Below, piece by piece: positions 46,340-56,269 of a DNA stretch of 64,000 nt. Position numbers and translations under genes: made by a program. Below the pieces are notes generated by a model that saw only the letters and a program-made list of their open reading frames with translations, did no database searches and was not told the DNA's origin. This stretch comes from Desulfovibrio litoralis DSM 11393 (GTDB taxonomy: Bacteria; Desulfobacterota; Desulfovibrionia; Desulfovibrionales; Desulfovibrionaceae): positions 1 through 64,000 of the forward strand of contig NZ_FRDI01000009.1 in the NCBI RefSeq assembly GCF_900143255.1, given 5' to 3'. Each line of letters starts with the position of its first letter. The first letter of the stretch is position 1.

Positions 46340-47386
46340 TTAAGATTTTGGCAAGGGGTTATTTGGTATTTGCCTTATGTGATGAAAAATTTTCATTAAA
46401 GATGCCAGTAATATTTCATAGGCTTGTTCCGGGCTACGTTCACCTTTTTTTATTCCTGATTCTGCATCGAGACATAAAGCAAACATTTTTCCCAAGAAAT
46501 TAAATCCAAGTTTGTGTGCCATATTTTTTTTTACAGGAATAAGAAAGGGGGCAATCGCCGGGGTTTCGTTACAGAGTAGTTGCCACATTATTCTAAGTTC
46601 TCTTAATAACAAAGAAATAAAAGAAAAAACCGAAGCGTTATCGTTAAGTTCATCTTTACCCAGTTTATTCCAAACCTCAAGCGTTTTTTTATGATCCTCA
46701 AGGCTACGAATAAAGGCAAAAATATCCATTTCCGGTTCATGCACCAATAAAGAGGCATATTCTTTTAAAATAACGCTTTGTCCCTTTTCATTTAACCGAG
46801 CGACTAAACAAAGTTTATCAAGTTCAAGCAAAATAGAACCAACGTCATAAGAAAGCCTCGGCAAGATAGCTTCGAACGCACCGGGAGCAAAGACCAAATT
46901 TCTTTTTTGAGCTTCGGAACGCACAAAAGGAACGAGATTTTTGGCTTCCAAACCAGCAAAAGTCCAAATCCATTTTTTGCTTTCCGCAAAACTCCAACAC
47001 TTTATTTTTTGCAAAAACATAGGAATTTTTGGACGCCCTTTATCAAAGGCGACTTCAAGCATAAAAATTACCCAAGTATCACTGTTAAAGCCACTTAATG
47101 CCAAAGAAACTTTTTTCCAACTCTCAGCCGTTAACATTTGTGCTTGTCTGACAATTATAAGTTTTGGCGTATTAAATAGCCCTTTAAGCGTAAGGTCTTC
47201 CCAAAAGACTTGCGGAAGTTCTTCGTCGCCCCAATAAACTCGCTTTTCCCAATTATTCAGATTATCGGATTCAACAGCTTCAACAGGCGTTCCTTGTGGC
47301 GGAAACTGTGTTGTGAGACGCTCTAATTCGAGCTGTGCCAGTTTGTTGTCAGGACACACTAAAAAGTTAAAACCCGGTCTTTGCAT
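46340..47386 (-). CDS. holA: DNA polymerase III delta subunit (HolA-like)
   Basis: The 348-residue protein fits the clamp-loader delta subunit: an N-terminal AAA-like region with LFNTPKLIIVRQAQML, a middle domain with KRNLVFAPGAFEAILPRLSYDVGSILLELDKLCL (shown here only as the segments FAPGAFEAILPRL and GSILLELDKL), and a helical collar domain with FIRSLEDHKKTLEVWNKL. Delta opens the sliding clamp ring. Placement next to lptE and leuS is common in many bacteria, which supports the call. Confidence 0.88.
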   Translation of the reverse strand: MQRPGFNFLVCPDNKLAQLELERLTTQFPPQGTPVEAVESDNLNNWEKRVYWGDEELPQVFWEDLTLKGLFNTPKLIIVRQAQMLTAESWKKVSLALSGFNSDTWVIFMLEVAFDKGRPKIPMFLQKIKCWSFAESKKWIWTFAGLEAKNLVPFVRSEAQKRNLVFAPGAFEAILPRLSYDVGSILLELDKLCLVARLNEKGQSVILKEYASLLVHEPEMDIFAFIRSLEDHKKTLEVWNKLGKDELNDNASVFSFISLLLRELRIMWQLLCNETPAIAPFLIPVKKNMAHKLGFNFLGKMFALCLDAESGIKKGERSPEQAYEILLASLMKIFHHIRQIPNNPLPKS

Positions 47387-47465
47387 GTTTTACCTGAAAA
47401 AATAAGTCGTTGCTTTATTTTTTTAGAGGTTAAAAATGTTTTATTTAATTAAATACAATAAAACG

Positions 47466-48002
47466 TTAAAAATTATTTTTCATTTGGTCAACAATACGTC
47501 TCATAAGCAAGGTAGCAAGCTCTTCGCTGTTGTCTCGGTCTATTAATCTTTCAGAAAAATCCGTTTCCGAAATATAACCGCTTTCCCAGACTTTTTTATT
47601 ACTTACTCCGTCATAAACAATTAAATTTAAAGTTAAATTTATATTATAAAGTTGAGTGTTGAAAGTATCGTCAAAGGTTTCGCCTCGGTCGGTAAATTGT
47701 TTTATTTTAAGTTCCAAGGTATAATCGGAAACGCCGGAATCAACCCATTTTGCCATATGTCTTGCACTTATTTCTTCTCTTAATTGAGAACGAAGCAAAT
47801 ATCCGATAGTTGTATTCATTGTGGGGTTATCAACGCTTTTTATTCTGACTGTTTTTGTTCCGTCGCCAATTACGCTAGGAAACTTAGTTGCCCTTTGATA
47901 ACCGCAACCGCTTAAAATCAATATAAAAGCAAAACACAAACACCAAAAAAAGCGTAAAAAGCCATTGTGGCGAAAAGGGGTTGTGAGCGACGTTATTTTC
48001 AT
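47466..48002 (-). CDS. lptE: LPS-assembly lipoprotein LptE
   Basis: The 178-residue protein has a lipoprotein signal with lipobox LILSGCGYQ (the Cys about residue 33) and the LptE pattern: FPSVIGDGTKTVRIKSVDN, then QLREEISARHM and YDGVSNKKVWESGY. LptE plugs the LptD barrel at the outer membrane. Its ATG follows directly after the leuS stop (48003), so the two are translationally linked; this leuS-lptE-holA order is typical. Confidence 0.92.
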   Translation of the reverse strand: MKITSLTTPFRHNGFLRFFWCLCFAFILILSGCGYQRATKFPSVIGDGTKTVRIKSVDNPTMNTTIGYLLRSQLREEISARHMAKWVDSGVSDYTLELKIKQFTDRGETFDDTFNTQLYNINLTLNLIVYDGVSNKKVWESGYISETDFSERLIDRDNSEELATLLMRRIVDQMKNNF

Positions 48003-50504
48003 TTAAGCAACCACGATATTTATAAGTTTACCCGGAACATAAAGCTCTTTTTTAATGCTTTTACCTTCAATATGTTTAACAATATTAGGTTCGGCAAGGG
48101 CAAGGGCTTTAACCTCAGTTTCCGGCATTGAGCTTGCGACTTCTATCTTGCTACGCAATTTACCGTTGATCTGAATAACAATAGTCATCAGGTCTTTTTC
48201 CAAAGCTTTTGGATCATAAGTCGGATACGTTTGAGTAGCCAAAGGCTCTTTGTGTCCTAAATTTTCCCAAAGTTCTTCGGTAAAATGCGGAACAATCGGT
48301 TGTAATAAAGTTAATATTGTCGCAATGGCTGAAGACAAAACTTTACGCCCTTGTTCGCTTTGTTTTAAACTGTCTTTATTTTGGTAAACAACGTTGACAA
48401 GTTCCATAACCGCAGCAATCGCCGTATTAAACTGAAACTTTGTATTAATGTCTTGTTCAACCTTTTGCACGGTAAAGTGTTCTTTATAACGTACTTCTTT
48501 GGCTTCGGGGCTTGTAACATCAGCCTCGGTTGAAGCACACGCCACGCAAGTAGTTAACTCTGGCAAGAGTTCTTCGACCAAACGCCAAACTCTTTGTACA
48601 AAACGAAACGCCCCTTCTATTCCGCTATCTGTCCAGTCAAAATCTCTTTCGGGCGGTGCGGCAAAAAGACAAAATAAACGTACGGTATCTGCCCCATATT
48701 GTTCAATCATTTCAACAGGAGAAACAACGTTACCCTTTGATTTTGACATCTTTAAACCGTTCATCAAAACCATGCCTTGAGTAAGCAAGTTGGTAAACGG
48801 TTCATCAATTCCCTTTAAATAACCCGTATCTCTTAAGGCTTTAGTAAAAAAGCGAGAGTATAAAAGGTGCAAAATAGCGTGTTCGACTCCGCCAATATAT
48901 TGATCAACGGGCAACCAATAAGAAGCGGCTTTTTGATCAAAAGGTTCTGTGGTAAGTTGACTGCTTGTATAACGAGCAAAATACCATGAAGATTCAACAA
49001 AGGTATCAAGTGTATCTGTTTCACGTCTGGCTTTTTGACCACACACAGGACAGAGACATTCATAAAAAGCCGGTGTTTCGGGTAAGGGAGAACGCCCGTC
49101 TTCACGATTTTTAACTTCTAATGGTAAAATTATCGGTAAGTTCTCTTCTTTTTCAGGGACAACACCGCATTTATCACAATAAACAGCAGGGATAGGAGCA
49201 CCCCAGTAACGCTGGCGAGAAATGTTCCAATCTCTGATCCGCCACTGTACTTGGCTCTTAGCTTTATTTTCTTTTTCAAGTTTAGCAATAATTTTAAGTT
49301 TTGCCTCTTCGTTGTCTACTCCGTCAAATTCAGCGGAATTAACAAGAACGCCGGTATCAGCATAAGCTTCGGTCATTTCTTCTAACTTTAAGCTTTTATC
49401 TTGTGGATTTACAACCACTTTAATCGGTAAATTAAATTTTTTCGCAAACTCAAAGTCTCTTTGGTCGTGAGCAGGAACAGCCATAACCGCACCGGTTCCA
49501 TAACCATAAAGTACAAAATTAGCGACCCAAATTGGCATTTTAGCGCCATTAACTGGGTTTATGCAATAAGCTCCGCTAAACACGCCTTCTTTTTCAAAAG
49601 TCGGTGAGTTACGGTCAGCACTGGATATTTTTTTGCTTTTTTCAATAAAGGCGTTAACGGCAGCGGCTTCGGGTTTATCTTTTATTAAAAGTTGAACGAG
49701 AGGGTGTTCGGGGGCTATACTCATAAAAGTAGCCCCATAAATAGTATCGGGACGAGTACTAAATACGGAAATATCTTTAAACCCTTCAACAGGTGTTTCA
49801 AGTTCAAAGACTAACTCTGCTCCAATAGACTTTCCGAGCCAGTTCCTTTGCATATGAATAACTCGATCGGGCCAACCTTTTTCGATTTTATCCAAATCTT
49901 GCAACAATTCTTCGGCATAATCGGTAATACGAACAAACCATTGCGTTAATTCTTTTTGAACAACAATATCATCACAACGCCAACACTTGCCGTCAATAAC
50001 TTGTTCGTTAGCTAAAACCGTATGACATTTTTCACACCAGTTTTGGGGTGCTTTTTTGCGATATAAAAGACCTTTTTCCCAAAATTTTAAGAAAAAGAGT
50101 TGTTCCCAACGGTAATATTCGGGGGTACAAGTTGCGAGTTCTTTGCTCCAATCATAAGAATAACCAAGACGTTTGAGCTGAGTCTTCATCGTTTCAATAT
50201 TGGAAAAAGTCCACTTAGCAGGGTGGGTTGCGTTTTGAATAGCGGCGTTTTCCGCAGGCAGACCAAAAGCGTCCCAACCCATTGGGTGAAATACGTTAAA
50301 GCCTTTCATGCGTTTAAAACGGGCAATAACATCACCGATACAGTAATTACGCACATGGCCCATATGAATATTTCCGGAAGGGTAAGGAAACATTTCGAGG
50401 CAATAATATTTTGGTTTTGTTTCATCAACGACGGCTTTAAATTGTTCTTCTTGTTCCCAACGAGCCTGCCATTTTGTTTCGATAACTTGAGTGTTGTATT
50501 TCAT
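48003..50504 (-). CDS. leuS: Leucyl-tRNA synthetase
   Basis: Class I synthetase that charges tRNA-Leu. The 833-residue protein has the HIGH motif as YPSGNIHMGHVRNY, the editing (CP1) domain with FSTRPDTIYGATFM, zinc-like cysteine pairs (CEKC, CWRC, CDKC), and the KMSKS motif as LKMSKSKGNVVSP. Length is normal. It heads the leuS-lptE-holA operon on the minus strand. Confidence 0.98.
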   Translation of the reverse strand: MKYNTQVIETKWQARWEQEEQFKAVVDETKPKYYCLEMFPYPSGNIHMGHVRNYCIGDVIARFKRMKGFNVFHPMGWDAFGLPAENAAIQNATHPAKWTFSNIETMKTQLKRLGYSYDWSKELATCTPEYYRWEQLFFLKFWEKGLLYRKKAPQNWCEKCHTVLANEQVIDGKCWRCDDIVVQKELTQWFVRITDYAEELLQDLDKIEKGWPDRVIHMQRNWLGKSIGAELVFELETPVEGFKDISVFSTRPDTIYGATFMSIAPEHPLVQLLIKDKPEAAAVNAFIEKSKKISSADRNSPTFEKEGVFSGAYCINPVNGAKMPIWVANFVLYGYGTGAVMAVPAHDQRDFEFAKKFNLPIKVVVNPQDKSLKLEEMTEAYADTGVLVNSAEFDGVDNEEAKLKIIAKLEKENKAKSQVQWRIRDWNISRQRYWGAPIPAVYCDKCGVVPEKEENLPIILPLEVKNREDGRSPLPETPAFYECLCPVCGQKARRETDTLDTFVESSWYFARYTSSQLTTEPFDQKAASYWLPVDQYIGGVEHAILHLLYSRFFTKALRDTGYLKGIDEPFTNLLTQGMVLMNGLKMSKSKGNVVSPVEMIEQYGADTVRLFCLFAAPPERDFDWTDSGIEGAFRFVQRVWRLVEELLPELTTCVACASTEADVTSPEAKEVRYKEHFTVQKVEQDINTKFQFNTAIAAVMELVNVVYQNKDSLKQSEQGRKVLSSAIATILTLLQPIVPHFTEELWENLGHKEPLATQTYPTYDPKALEKDLMTIVIQINGKLRSKIEVASSMPETEVKALALAEPNIVKHIEGKSIKKELYVPGKLINIVVA

Positions 50505-50765
50505 ATTAATGGAATATCCCGGATATTATGTTAGTTTTAAAGTAATATTTAGATTTAAAATATAAATATACACTTTAAACTTTTTTATCGCAAGAGCTTA
50601 AAGCCAGAGTAAAAAGCCTTTTTGAAAAAAGAAATATTATGGAATTATAGATCGTATTTAATTATTATACTTAAGTTTTTTCATGATTATGCCTTCATAT
50701 AATAAACTTGTTTTTATTATAACTTTATTATTTAAACCTTATGCACTCACGAAATAAATTTTATT

Positions 50766-50870
50766 GGTCGTCTCCGACGGGGGAAAGGGTTTTATGTGAA
50801 ACCCTTTCCAAACCCCACAACAGGGCTGCCGCCCTGTACCCGCAAACGCATCACGCATTAGTTGATGCCT
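50766..50870 (+). repeat. Left inner arm of element B
   Basis: Inverted copy of 51206-51310 with one mismatch (CATCACGC against CACCACGC). It contains the same two GC-rich hairpins as element A left arm. Confidence 0.9.
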
Positions 50871-50905
50871 GTCGGCATCAAAAGTGGGTACGCACCATGG
50901 TCTCT

Positions 50906-51030
50906 TTTAACGGCGACTTCGTTTTAACATCTTAGCACCCCAAAAAAGATCCGAGTAAGCTTATCTAACGAGGATTTCGTTTGGGTATTTTACAGCCCCA
51001 AAAAATGACATGAGTAAGCTTAATTTATTT
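50906..51030 (+). repeat. Imperfect direct repeats inside the element B core
   Basis: Two segments of about 50 bases each end in CCCCAAAAAA, a few bases, then GAGTAAGCTTA (near 50938-50961 and 50996-51021) and each has TTCGTTT about 30 bases earlier. The same pair exists in reverse in element A core (about 42003-42115). Confidence 0.7.
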
Positions 51031-51205
51031 GCAATCCATTGAAAAACCAATGCTCTCACGAAATTAATTTTATTGGTCGCCTTCATTTCTATTTAATACA
51101 CTTAATTATTACAAAATGCTTCAAACATTATTAATTTTTTCCAACAGCATAGTTTTAATTTGCCAATGAAAGAAACCAAGGTGCGTTCAAACTTTTGATG
51201 CCGTT

Positions 51206-51310
51206 AGGCATCAACTAATGCGTGGTGCGTTTGCGGGTACAGGGCGGCAGCCCTGTTGTGGGGTTTGGAAAGGGTTTCACATAAAACCCTTTCCCCCGTC
51301 GGAGACGACC
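51206..51310 (-). repeat. Right inner arm of element B
   Basis: Inverted copy of 50766-50870 over 105 bases. Near identity of the arms points to recent origin or gene conversion. Confidence 0.9.
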
Positions 51311-51700
51311 AACAAAATTAATTTCGTGGGAGTATGAAGTTTAAATAATAAAGTTATAATAAAAATAAATTTTATTATGGGTATATGAGGCGACCTAAGG
51401 GAGTGAATTTCGTGGAAGTATGGAGTTTAAATAATAAAGTTATAATAAAAATGTAATTTTATTATAGGTATTGGAGGCGACCGAAAGAGGTTGCTTTCGT
51501 GGGAGTATGAAGTTTAAATATAATATAATAATAAAATGAATTTATTATATGAATAGTCGGAGACGCCCCAGAGAGGTTGATTCCGTGGGAGAGTTGGTTT
51601 TAAACAAATTATAATAATTAAGTATTATTAAGTATAATTATTTATATGGAATAGTCGGAGACGAACAAAAAAATTTATTTCAGGAGAGTAAAATTATAAA
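51311..51700 (-). repeat. Right tandem array of hairpin units, element B
   Basis: Four to five units of 80-90 bases with GGAGGCGACC or GGAGACG, TTCGTGGGAG or a variant, and an AT palindrome, in the same orientation as the right array of element A. The last unit is eroded. Confidence 0.8.
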
Positions 51701-51835
51701 AAGAAATCCCTTATGCCTTTGGAAGTAAAGCTATAAAAAATATATTCGATATATCAAAATAAGTGCTGTTCTCTTCTAATTCATTTTATGCACTATGTAA
51801 AAAATATAATAAGAAAACACCATCAATGCGTTTCC

Positions 51836-52654
51836 TTAACGCTTTTTCTTGGTTAGCGGAGAGTCTTTAAACAATTTGCAATATACCAAAAAAATCAACA
51901 GACTACAAAAGCACAACAATGAAAAAAATAAAAACCATTTAAAGACTGTTTTTTGTAAAGTATTGACCCTGACATCTATTGTAGAAATTTCTGTCAAAGC
52001 TGTTGTGGCGACCTTGTTTTCAATCAAAACTGATTGTGCGGGCAATTTTTGTTGCAACAAGGCTAAAAAGTCATCTTTGGGTTGTTGTGCATATTTTCCG
52101 CTTGTTAAAATTCGCCAAGACATAATCCAATAATTACTGTTTTTTAGCGGAGCAACATAAGCACGTCGCAAGGTCCATTCCGTTGAGCCTTGGTTGTGCA
52201 TTGCATATTCTACAAAACCGCCGCCTTTGCTTGCTTTTTTTAACATATCTTGCACGAAATAAGACCCGGTTAAATCATAAACATTAATGAAATTAACTCC
52301 AACACTATCGGGAATTAAAGGAGAATAAATCACAACGCCGCCTTCCCAGAGAGAAATATCGGCTTCGGCTTCTTTTTGAATAAAAATCCCATCAAGCGAC
52401 TTTTTGACGAGTGCTTGTTGTTCTTTTGGATCAAGCCCTTGTATTAAATTTCCGAGTACATCAGACAAAACACTAAGACTTGCCTGAAGGCGAAAGTCTT
52501 CTTCGGAATATATTTCTTTTTGCCTTGTAATAAGTTCGCTGTCTTTAAAGCTTAAGCCGATGGTCTCTTCCGCCACGCTAACAAGAGGCAAAAAAGTAAG
52601 GCAAGAAATCACGCACAATAAATAAAAAATTCGTATATTTACAAACATTAACAC
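51836..52654 (-). CDS. Membrane protein with a periplasmic single-Cache-like domain
   Basis: The 272-residue protein has a signal peptide or first membrane segment (about 5-28), a periplasmic domain and a C-terminal membrane segment (about 240-262) ending in a short basic tail. The middle resembles an sCache_2 sensor: GGVVIYSPLIPDSVGVNF, VYDLTGSYFVQDMLKKA, KGGGFVEYAM and NYWIMSWRI. Such domains usually sit in chemoreceptors or kinases, but no signalling domain follows. It may partner a separate protein. Function is inferred only from the fold. Confidence 0.7.
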   Translation of the reverse strand: MLMFVNIRIFYLLCVISCLTFLPLVSVAEETIGLSFKDSELITRQKEIYSEEDFRLQASLSVLSDVLGNLIQGLDPKEQQALVKKSLDGIFIQKEAEADISLWEGGVVIYSPLIPDSVGVNFINVYDLTGSYFVQDMLKKASKGGGFVEYAMHNQGSTEWTLRRAYVAPLKNSNYWIMSWRILTSGKYAQQPKDDFLALLQQKLPAQSVLIENKVATTALTEISTIDVRVNTLQKTVFKWFLFFSLLCFCSLLIFLVYCKLFKDSPLTKKKR

Positions 52655-52841
52655 ATAATTCTCTGTTGATCAGGTTAGCAAGATAAAAATTATTTTCGGC
52701 ACAAAATGAACGCTAGCATAAAATTTATAAATAAAAAAGCTATTAATAAAGAAATTAAGATCATTGTAAGGTTAGCGTTTCATTCTTTGCATTATTTTAC
52801 ATGAAGTGTCTTGATTCGCAAATTTTTTTTATAGCTTGTTT

Positions 52842-53807
52842 TTACTTTAAGCGAGGTTTAATTCCAAGCACATTAGGCACACTTCGGTCTCCTAAAAAAC
52901 CAAGGCTGAGGCTTAAAGCGGCTTGTCCAAAGATTTTTGTTTTTGGTAAACCAACCCATTTTTTTATTCCATCAGATGTTTTTAACAATAAGCCCGCTTC
53001 TTGTCCGCCTTCCACATACATAAGGGCGGTTAATAAAGTTTTGGTTTTTTCTCCGTCTGATTCCGTTAAGCGTAACTTAAGAATTTCAGCTATTTTTGCA
53101 GGGTTTAAAGGGGTTTGACAAAAAATAAAATAGATATTTCCATGTCTGTCTTTACCCAATAAAGTCATGCTGTGTTCAACTCCTCGATCTTTCCATAAAA
53201 TATTGCCATTGGCATCTAAAATTCGGAAATTTTGGAAAACAGTTTCATATTTTTCCAATAACTCAACAAGCTTGGGGTTGTTTTTATCTAAAATATCCAC
53301 AAATGGAATAGTTTTATTTAAAGTATCTGAGCTGTTTCTAGGCGTGCTGACAAAAAAAGCACCTAAGCGAGGAGAAATTTTAGCATTGTTGATATGCTCT
53401 TTATTTCGCATCAAACCTATACTGCTGACTCCGTCTGCCTGATACATACTGGCATTCATAACGCCAAAAAGTCGATAATCTTTGAGCCAACGGCTAAGAG
53501 AACGCTTTACACCGTCTTGGCTTTCCATCAATAAAACCAGCTCATTATACTCAGGGTTAATACGCAACAAGATAATTTCGCTGTTTAAATCGTTTGTGGT
53601 TTCGCCGTTTAAAGGAAGGAAAGAGAGGTCTAGTCCTTTTTCTATGTTTTCCCAACTTGGAAAAATATTTTCTTGTGCTAAAGATGTTTGTGTCAACAGG
53701 TTAAAAAAAAGACAAAACAAAACGAAAATACGAAACAAAAAATATCTTGAAATACTTTTTTCGATAATGTTACCCGTTGTAAATTTTTTTGTAGAAATAA
53801 AGAACAT
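52842..53807 (-). CDS. Exported phosphodiester glycosidase-like protein (NAGPA/DUF2233)
   Basis: The 321-residue protein has an N-terminal membrane or signal segment (about 22-44) and a domain with FGVMNASMYQADGVSSIGLM and ALMYVEGGQEAGLL, matching the NAGPA (phosphodiester glycosidase, DUF2233) pattern. The animal member uncovers mannose 6-phosphate; bacterial members are thought to act on cell-envelope sugar phosphodiesters. Residues before the domain (LSEIILLRINPEYNEL type strands) fit. No strong ribosome-binding site is seen, so the start is less sure. Confidence 0.78.
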   Translation of the reverse strand: MFFISTKKFTTGNIIEKSISRYFLFRIFVLFCLFFNLLTQTSLAQENIFPSWENIEKGLDLSFLPLNGETTNDLNSEIILLRINPEYNELVLLMESQDGVKRSLSRWLKDYRLFGVMNASMYQADGVSSIGLMRNKEHINNAKISPRLGAFFVSTPRNSSDTLNKTIPFVDILDKNNPKLVELLEKYETVFQNFRILDANGNILWKDRGVEHSMTLLGKDRHGNIYFIFCQTPLNPAKIAEILKLRLTESDGEKTKTLLTALMYVEGGQEAGLLLKTSDGIKKWVGLPKTKIFGQAALSLSLGFLGDRSVPNVLGIKPRLK

Positions 53808-54031
53808 AAATTTAAAGAGATAAGGCTAAAGTTAAAGGCGTTGTAAAAAGAGAAAACAGCTTGGATAACATCACGGTTTAATTCCAATAAATTATTTTCT
53901 CGCATTAAATATGCCGATTCTTTTTTTCTTATTCTATCAATATCTAAAAAACATAACAATAAATATTGTTGTGTTTTTGGGTTTAAAAGTATTATATAAA
54001 AAATATACACAATACATCACGAATAAACGAC

Positions 54032-56269
54032 ATGAATATACATACTTTAAAAAAATTTGTTACAAATACCGAACAACATCAAATTTCACTGAATGCCGCA
54101 CCACGCTTGGAATATGGTTTTAAGTTTCACTTAATTAATTTAAAAAATTTTTTAATTGAGGAATTAAAACCTTTTCCCGGAAGAATCGAGCTTGTTACTC
54201 AAATTCTTGTTTTGTCAATTATTTGGGTTATTTTTGCTATGTCTTTGGAGCTTCCCGATATTTGGCTTTCGGTTTATGTAATTTTTCTTACTTCGAGAAG
54301 AGACGCAATGTCTACGGCAATGGCGGGAATGGCGACGCTTTTGGGTTGTAGTATCGCTTTGATCCTTTGTCTTTTAATGCTTTCTTTGACAGCTTCGGAA
54401 CCGGCATTACGCATTCCTTTAATGAGTATTTTTATCTTTATTGGTATGTATGCTACCTCTATTTTGGAGGCGGGAAGACTCGCCTTGTCTATTGCTAGTA
54501 TGTTGGCGATTATGTTTGGTGTTGTCGACTCGGTTAATACGCCCGAAGAGTTGACCAGAAGCTTACTTTGGATCTGGCTTGCTTATGCCGGTCCTATTTT
54601 ATTGTTGGTTATAACCAATTTGATTTTTTCAAAAAATCCGGCAAGACTTTTTGAAGAAGAGCTCAGAACACGTATTAGGACTTCGGCTCTTGCTTTAAAT
54701 AAAGGACCAAAGTCAAAGGAATTTAACGAATTTTCTTTGCTTTATCATAAAGGTATGATCCATTTAAGAGAGCTACAACACATGGCGTGTTTAAGTTCAA
54801 AAAAATATAAAAAGAGAAGAAACGAAGATTTAGCTCTTATTTCGATGATAGATAGGTTGATGGCGTCTATTTATGCCCTTGAAAATGCCCCGGAACAAAA
54901 CGAACAAAGTCAAGTATTAATGCACAAATGCGGAATTTGGTGTTTAAAAATTAAAGATGCTTTACGCAAGAAAAAAGATTTTAAATCAACATTAATTAAA
55001 GCGACTTTTTCCGATGAAGAAATAACCGCCCTTCCGCCTTCAAGCGTTCCGCTTTTTTTGAATCTTTTGGAACGTATAAATACGCTTTTATTGGCGGTTA
55101 GCCAACGCCGTGAAATAACGATTCCGCTTTTAAATCCAAATTTGCAAACAAAAACTCGCTCGACCATACAAGAATTTACCGGTGTCTTTGTGCCTGATGC
55201 CTTTACTAATCCGGAATATTTGTATTTTAGTTTGAAAACGACCTTAGCCGCTATGCTTGCTTATCTTTTTTATATGGGAACAGACTGGCACGGACTTCGC
55301 ATCAGTGTTGTTACCTGTATTATTGTTGCCCGAAGCAGTTACGGCGAAACTATTCACCGCCTGACCATGCGTTTGCTTGGTGCTATGGTTGGAAGTTTTT
55401 TTGGGGTATTGGCGATTGTTTTTATTATACCTTACCTTGATTCTATAGTCGGATTAATTTTACTGCTTGCTTATGGCGGATTTTTTTGTGCATGGGCAAG
55501 TACGGGAAGTGAGCGAATCTCGTTCTTTGGGCTACAAATGTCTTTAGCCTTTTTCTTATGTATCTTACAATCTTTTGGCCCTAGCTTTAACCTGTTGCTG
55601 ATTAGAGACAGTATAACGGGTATCATGATTGGTAACATTATTATGAGTATAGTCTTTTTTGTGCTTACTCCAAGTTCGGCAACAAAACCCATGAGAACTG
55701 CTATTGCCAAAAACTTTGATATTTTAAGAAAAATGCTTTTATTGGAAAATAAACAGGAATATAGCGAAACCAACAAAGCCTTGCCGGAACTAAGATCAAG
55801 ATTTGAGCGTAATATGAATACAATTCGTGGTTATTTGCCTTTTGTAACCTTAGAACCAAGGAGTATGCATTCAAGAAAACCCGGAAGCTCAAGGGCAGAT
55901 ATGCTTTTACTCGAGGCTCTTTTTATTTCTGTTAATACAATAGCCGAACACCACCCGCCGGAAAGAATTCAACGCATTTTAAGCCCGGCACTAAAACAAG
56001 CGATTTGGTATTGTAACCGCGAACTAGCGGGTTGGCTTATTCATTACGCTTATATGGTAAAAACAGGTAGCCCGATAAGACCTTATCGTCAAAGACAATA
56101 TTACCAAGCTCTAAAAAAAGCGACCGAAGAAATGATGTTTTCTTATGATAGTTCGCCGCTTTTACGCATACACCTTCAAGCAAGATTAAAATGGTATGAC
56201 CTTTTGTATACACAAATCGAACTAGCGGGTTTAAGGGAACAAAACACGTTAACCGCTCAAATAGAATAA
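54032..56269 (+). CDS. FUSC/aromatic acid exporter-like inner-membrane protein
   Basis: The 745-residue protein has two membrane blocks: about residues 60-200 and about 395-550, each with several hydrophobic segments, separated and followed by cytoplasmic helical domains. This arrangement and the block TLAAMLAYLFYMGTDWHGLR fit the fusaric-acid resistance / AaeB family. It probably exports small aromatic or other toxic compounds. No HlyD-type periplasmic partner adjoins it. The ribosome-binding site is weak. Confidence 0.8.
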   Translation: MNIHTLKKFVTNTEQHQISLNAAPRLEYGFKFHLINLKNFLIEELKPFPGRIELVTQILVLSIIWVIFAMSLELPDIWLSVYVIFLTSRRDAMSTAMAGMATLLGCSIALILCLLMLSLTASEPALRIPLMSIFIFIGMYATSILEAGRLALSIASMLAIMFGVVDSVNTPEELTRSLLWIWLAYAGPILLLVITNLIFSKNPARLFEEELRTRIRTSALALNKGPKSKEFNEFSLLYHKGMIHLRELQHMACLSSKKYKKRRNEDLALISMIDRLMASIYALENAPEQNEQSQVLMHKCGIWCLKIKDALRKKKDFKSTLIKATFSDEEITALPPSSVPLFLNLLERINTLLLAVSQRREITIPLLNPNLQTKTRSTIQEFTGVFVPDAFTNPEYLYFSLKTTLAAMLAYLFYMGTDWHGLRISVVTCIIVARSSYGETIHRLTMRLLGAMVGSFFGVLAIVFIIPYLDSIVGLILLLAYGGFFCAWASTGSERISFFGLQMSLAFFLCILQSFGPSFNLLLIRDSITGIMIGNIIMSIVFFVLTPSSATKPMRTAIAKNFDILRKMLLLENKQEYSETNKALPELRSRFERNMNTIRGYLPFVTLEPRSMHSRKPGSSRADMLLLEALFISVNTIAEHHPPERIQRILSPALKQAIWYCNRELAGWLIHYAYMVKTGSPIRPYRQRQYYQALKKATEEMMFSYDSSPLLRIHLQARLKWYDLLYTQIELAGLREQNTLTAQIE

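Larger units (their letters stand above)
50694..51700. repeat. Element B: large palindromic non-coding element, inverted relative to A
   Basis: About 1 kb between leuS and the Cache-domain gene. Inner arms are 50766-50870 and 51206-51310, 105 bases each and inverted, with one mismatch seen by eye. The core from about 50894 to 51190 is the reverse complement of element A core with scattered differences. The left outer side has about one hairpin unit; the right has four to five. No meaningful open frame is present; a 64-codon frame at 50741 runs across the arm hairpins and is an artefact. Confidence 0.9.

Noticed and set aside
50741-50935. A 64-codon frame in element B arm as a gene
   Set aside because: It runs through both arm hairpins, lacks a ribosome-binding site and is not kept open in the matching arm of element A.
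52705-52784. Long inverted repeat AATGAACGCTA / TAGCGTTTCATT
   Set aside because: Imperfect and with a loop of nearly 60 bases; likely chance in AT-rich sequence.
53693-54010. A 105-codon minus-strand frame between the glycosidase and FUSC genes
   Set aside because: Phe- and Leu-rich product of AT-rich DNA, overlaps the 5' end of the glycosidase gene in another frame, and has no ribosome-binding site.
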